A stretch of DNA of 6,305 nucleotides from Anaerolineae bacterium (GTDB lineage Bacteria > Chloroflexota > Anaerolineae > Anaerolineales > Villigracilaceae), in assembly GCA_003694975.1 (NCBI GenBank), contig RFJH01000069.1:1-6305 (forward strand). The letters run 5' to 3'. A program made the position numbers and the translations under genes. Below the pieces are notes generated by a model. That model did no database searches, was not told the origin of the DNA, and saw only the letters and a list, made by a program, of their open reading frames with translations. Below are positions 6,179 to 6,305 of this stretch, piece after piece (position 1 is the stretch's first letter; each line of letters opens with the position of its first letter).

Positions 6179-6305
6179 TCAGGAGGAAGGCAAGATGTTG
6201 CGCAAACGTGCCAGCCAGTTCTCGCCCAGGATACGGGCGATGTCCTCGTCGCTATAGCCCTTGGCGGCGAGCAGAGGGGCCAGTTTTTGCAGGTCGGCGA
6301 TGGTA
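6179..6305 (-). CDS. Membrane dipeptidase (peptidase family M19), C-terminal end only
   Basis: Only the last 41 codons and the TGA stop (6179-6181) are in the window; the gene continues past the right edge. The protein end contains GYSDEDIARILGENWLARL followed by RNILPSS. This closely follows the C-terminal signature of M19 renal-type dipeptidases (typically GYSDEDI-KILGGNFLRV). Such enzymes are binuclear zinc hydrolases that cleave dipeptides, including some with D-residues; the metal ligands would lie upstream and cannot be checked here. The preceding ADLQKLAPLLAAK also fits the family's penultimate helix. It probably forms a two-gene unit with the membrane protein that follows it. Confidence 0.85.
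   Translation of the reverse strand, partial: TIADLQKLAPLLAAKGYSDEDIARILGENWLARLRNILPSS

Overview
The window is a G+C-rich bacterial segment (roughly 60% by eye) densely packed with protein genes. I see no rRNA, tRNA, CRISPR array or transposase. The protein types (a two-domain ALDH16-like aldehyde dehydrogenase, a winged-helix/iron-sulfur protein, an M19 dipeptidase) and the codon style would suit a Chloroflexota (Anaerolineae-like) or similar environmental lineage. That assignment is inference only; no marker gene is present.

Layout, left to right. (1) 2-1654 (+): the 3' part of an aldehyde dehydrogenase with a catalytic first domain (N-terminus outside the window) and a second, degenerate ALDH domain, the architecture of the ALDH16 family. 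(2) 1698-2891 (+): a complete class II Fic protein (predicted protein AMP-transferase) with an N-terminal inhibitory motif, an intact Fic catalytic motif and a C-terminal winged helix. It has a strong Shine-Dalgarno sequence and a GTG start, and looks less G+C-rich than its neighbours. (3) 2892-3171: about 280 bp with no convincing gene. It opens with a perfect 34-bp palindrome beginning inside the Fic stop codon, followed by a further partial copy. (4) 3172-5692 (+): four closely spaced genes (gaps 9, 16 and 15 bp), probably one operon: a winged-helix protein with two [4Fe-4S] motifs, a PaaI-like hotdog thioesterase, a four-helix membrane protein and a small CxxC protein. (5) 5697-6305 (-): a convergent pair, the C-terminal end of an M19 dipeptidase followed by a four-helix membrane protein. 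The two convergent units end only 4 bp apart.

Functionally, the ALDH would oxidise aldehydes with NAD(P)+, and the Fic protein would modify unknown target proteins. The four-gene operon combines a redox protein, a thioesterase, a membrane protein and a small putative metal-binding protein, and I do not recognise it as a known pathway. The most unusual DNA signal is the palindrome cluster between Fic and the operon. It contains four TTGCA/TGCAA half-sites whose centres lie 21, 20 and 11 bp apart, close to whole helical turns, which fits a cooperative operator at least as well as a plain terminator.
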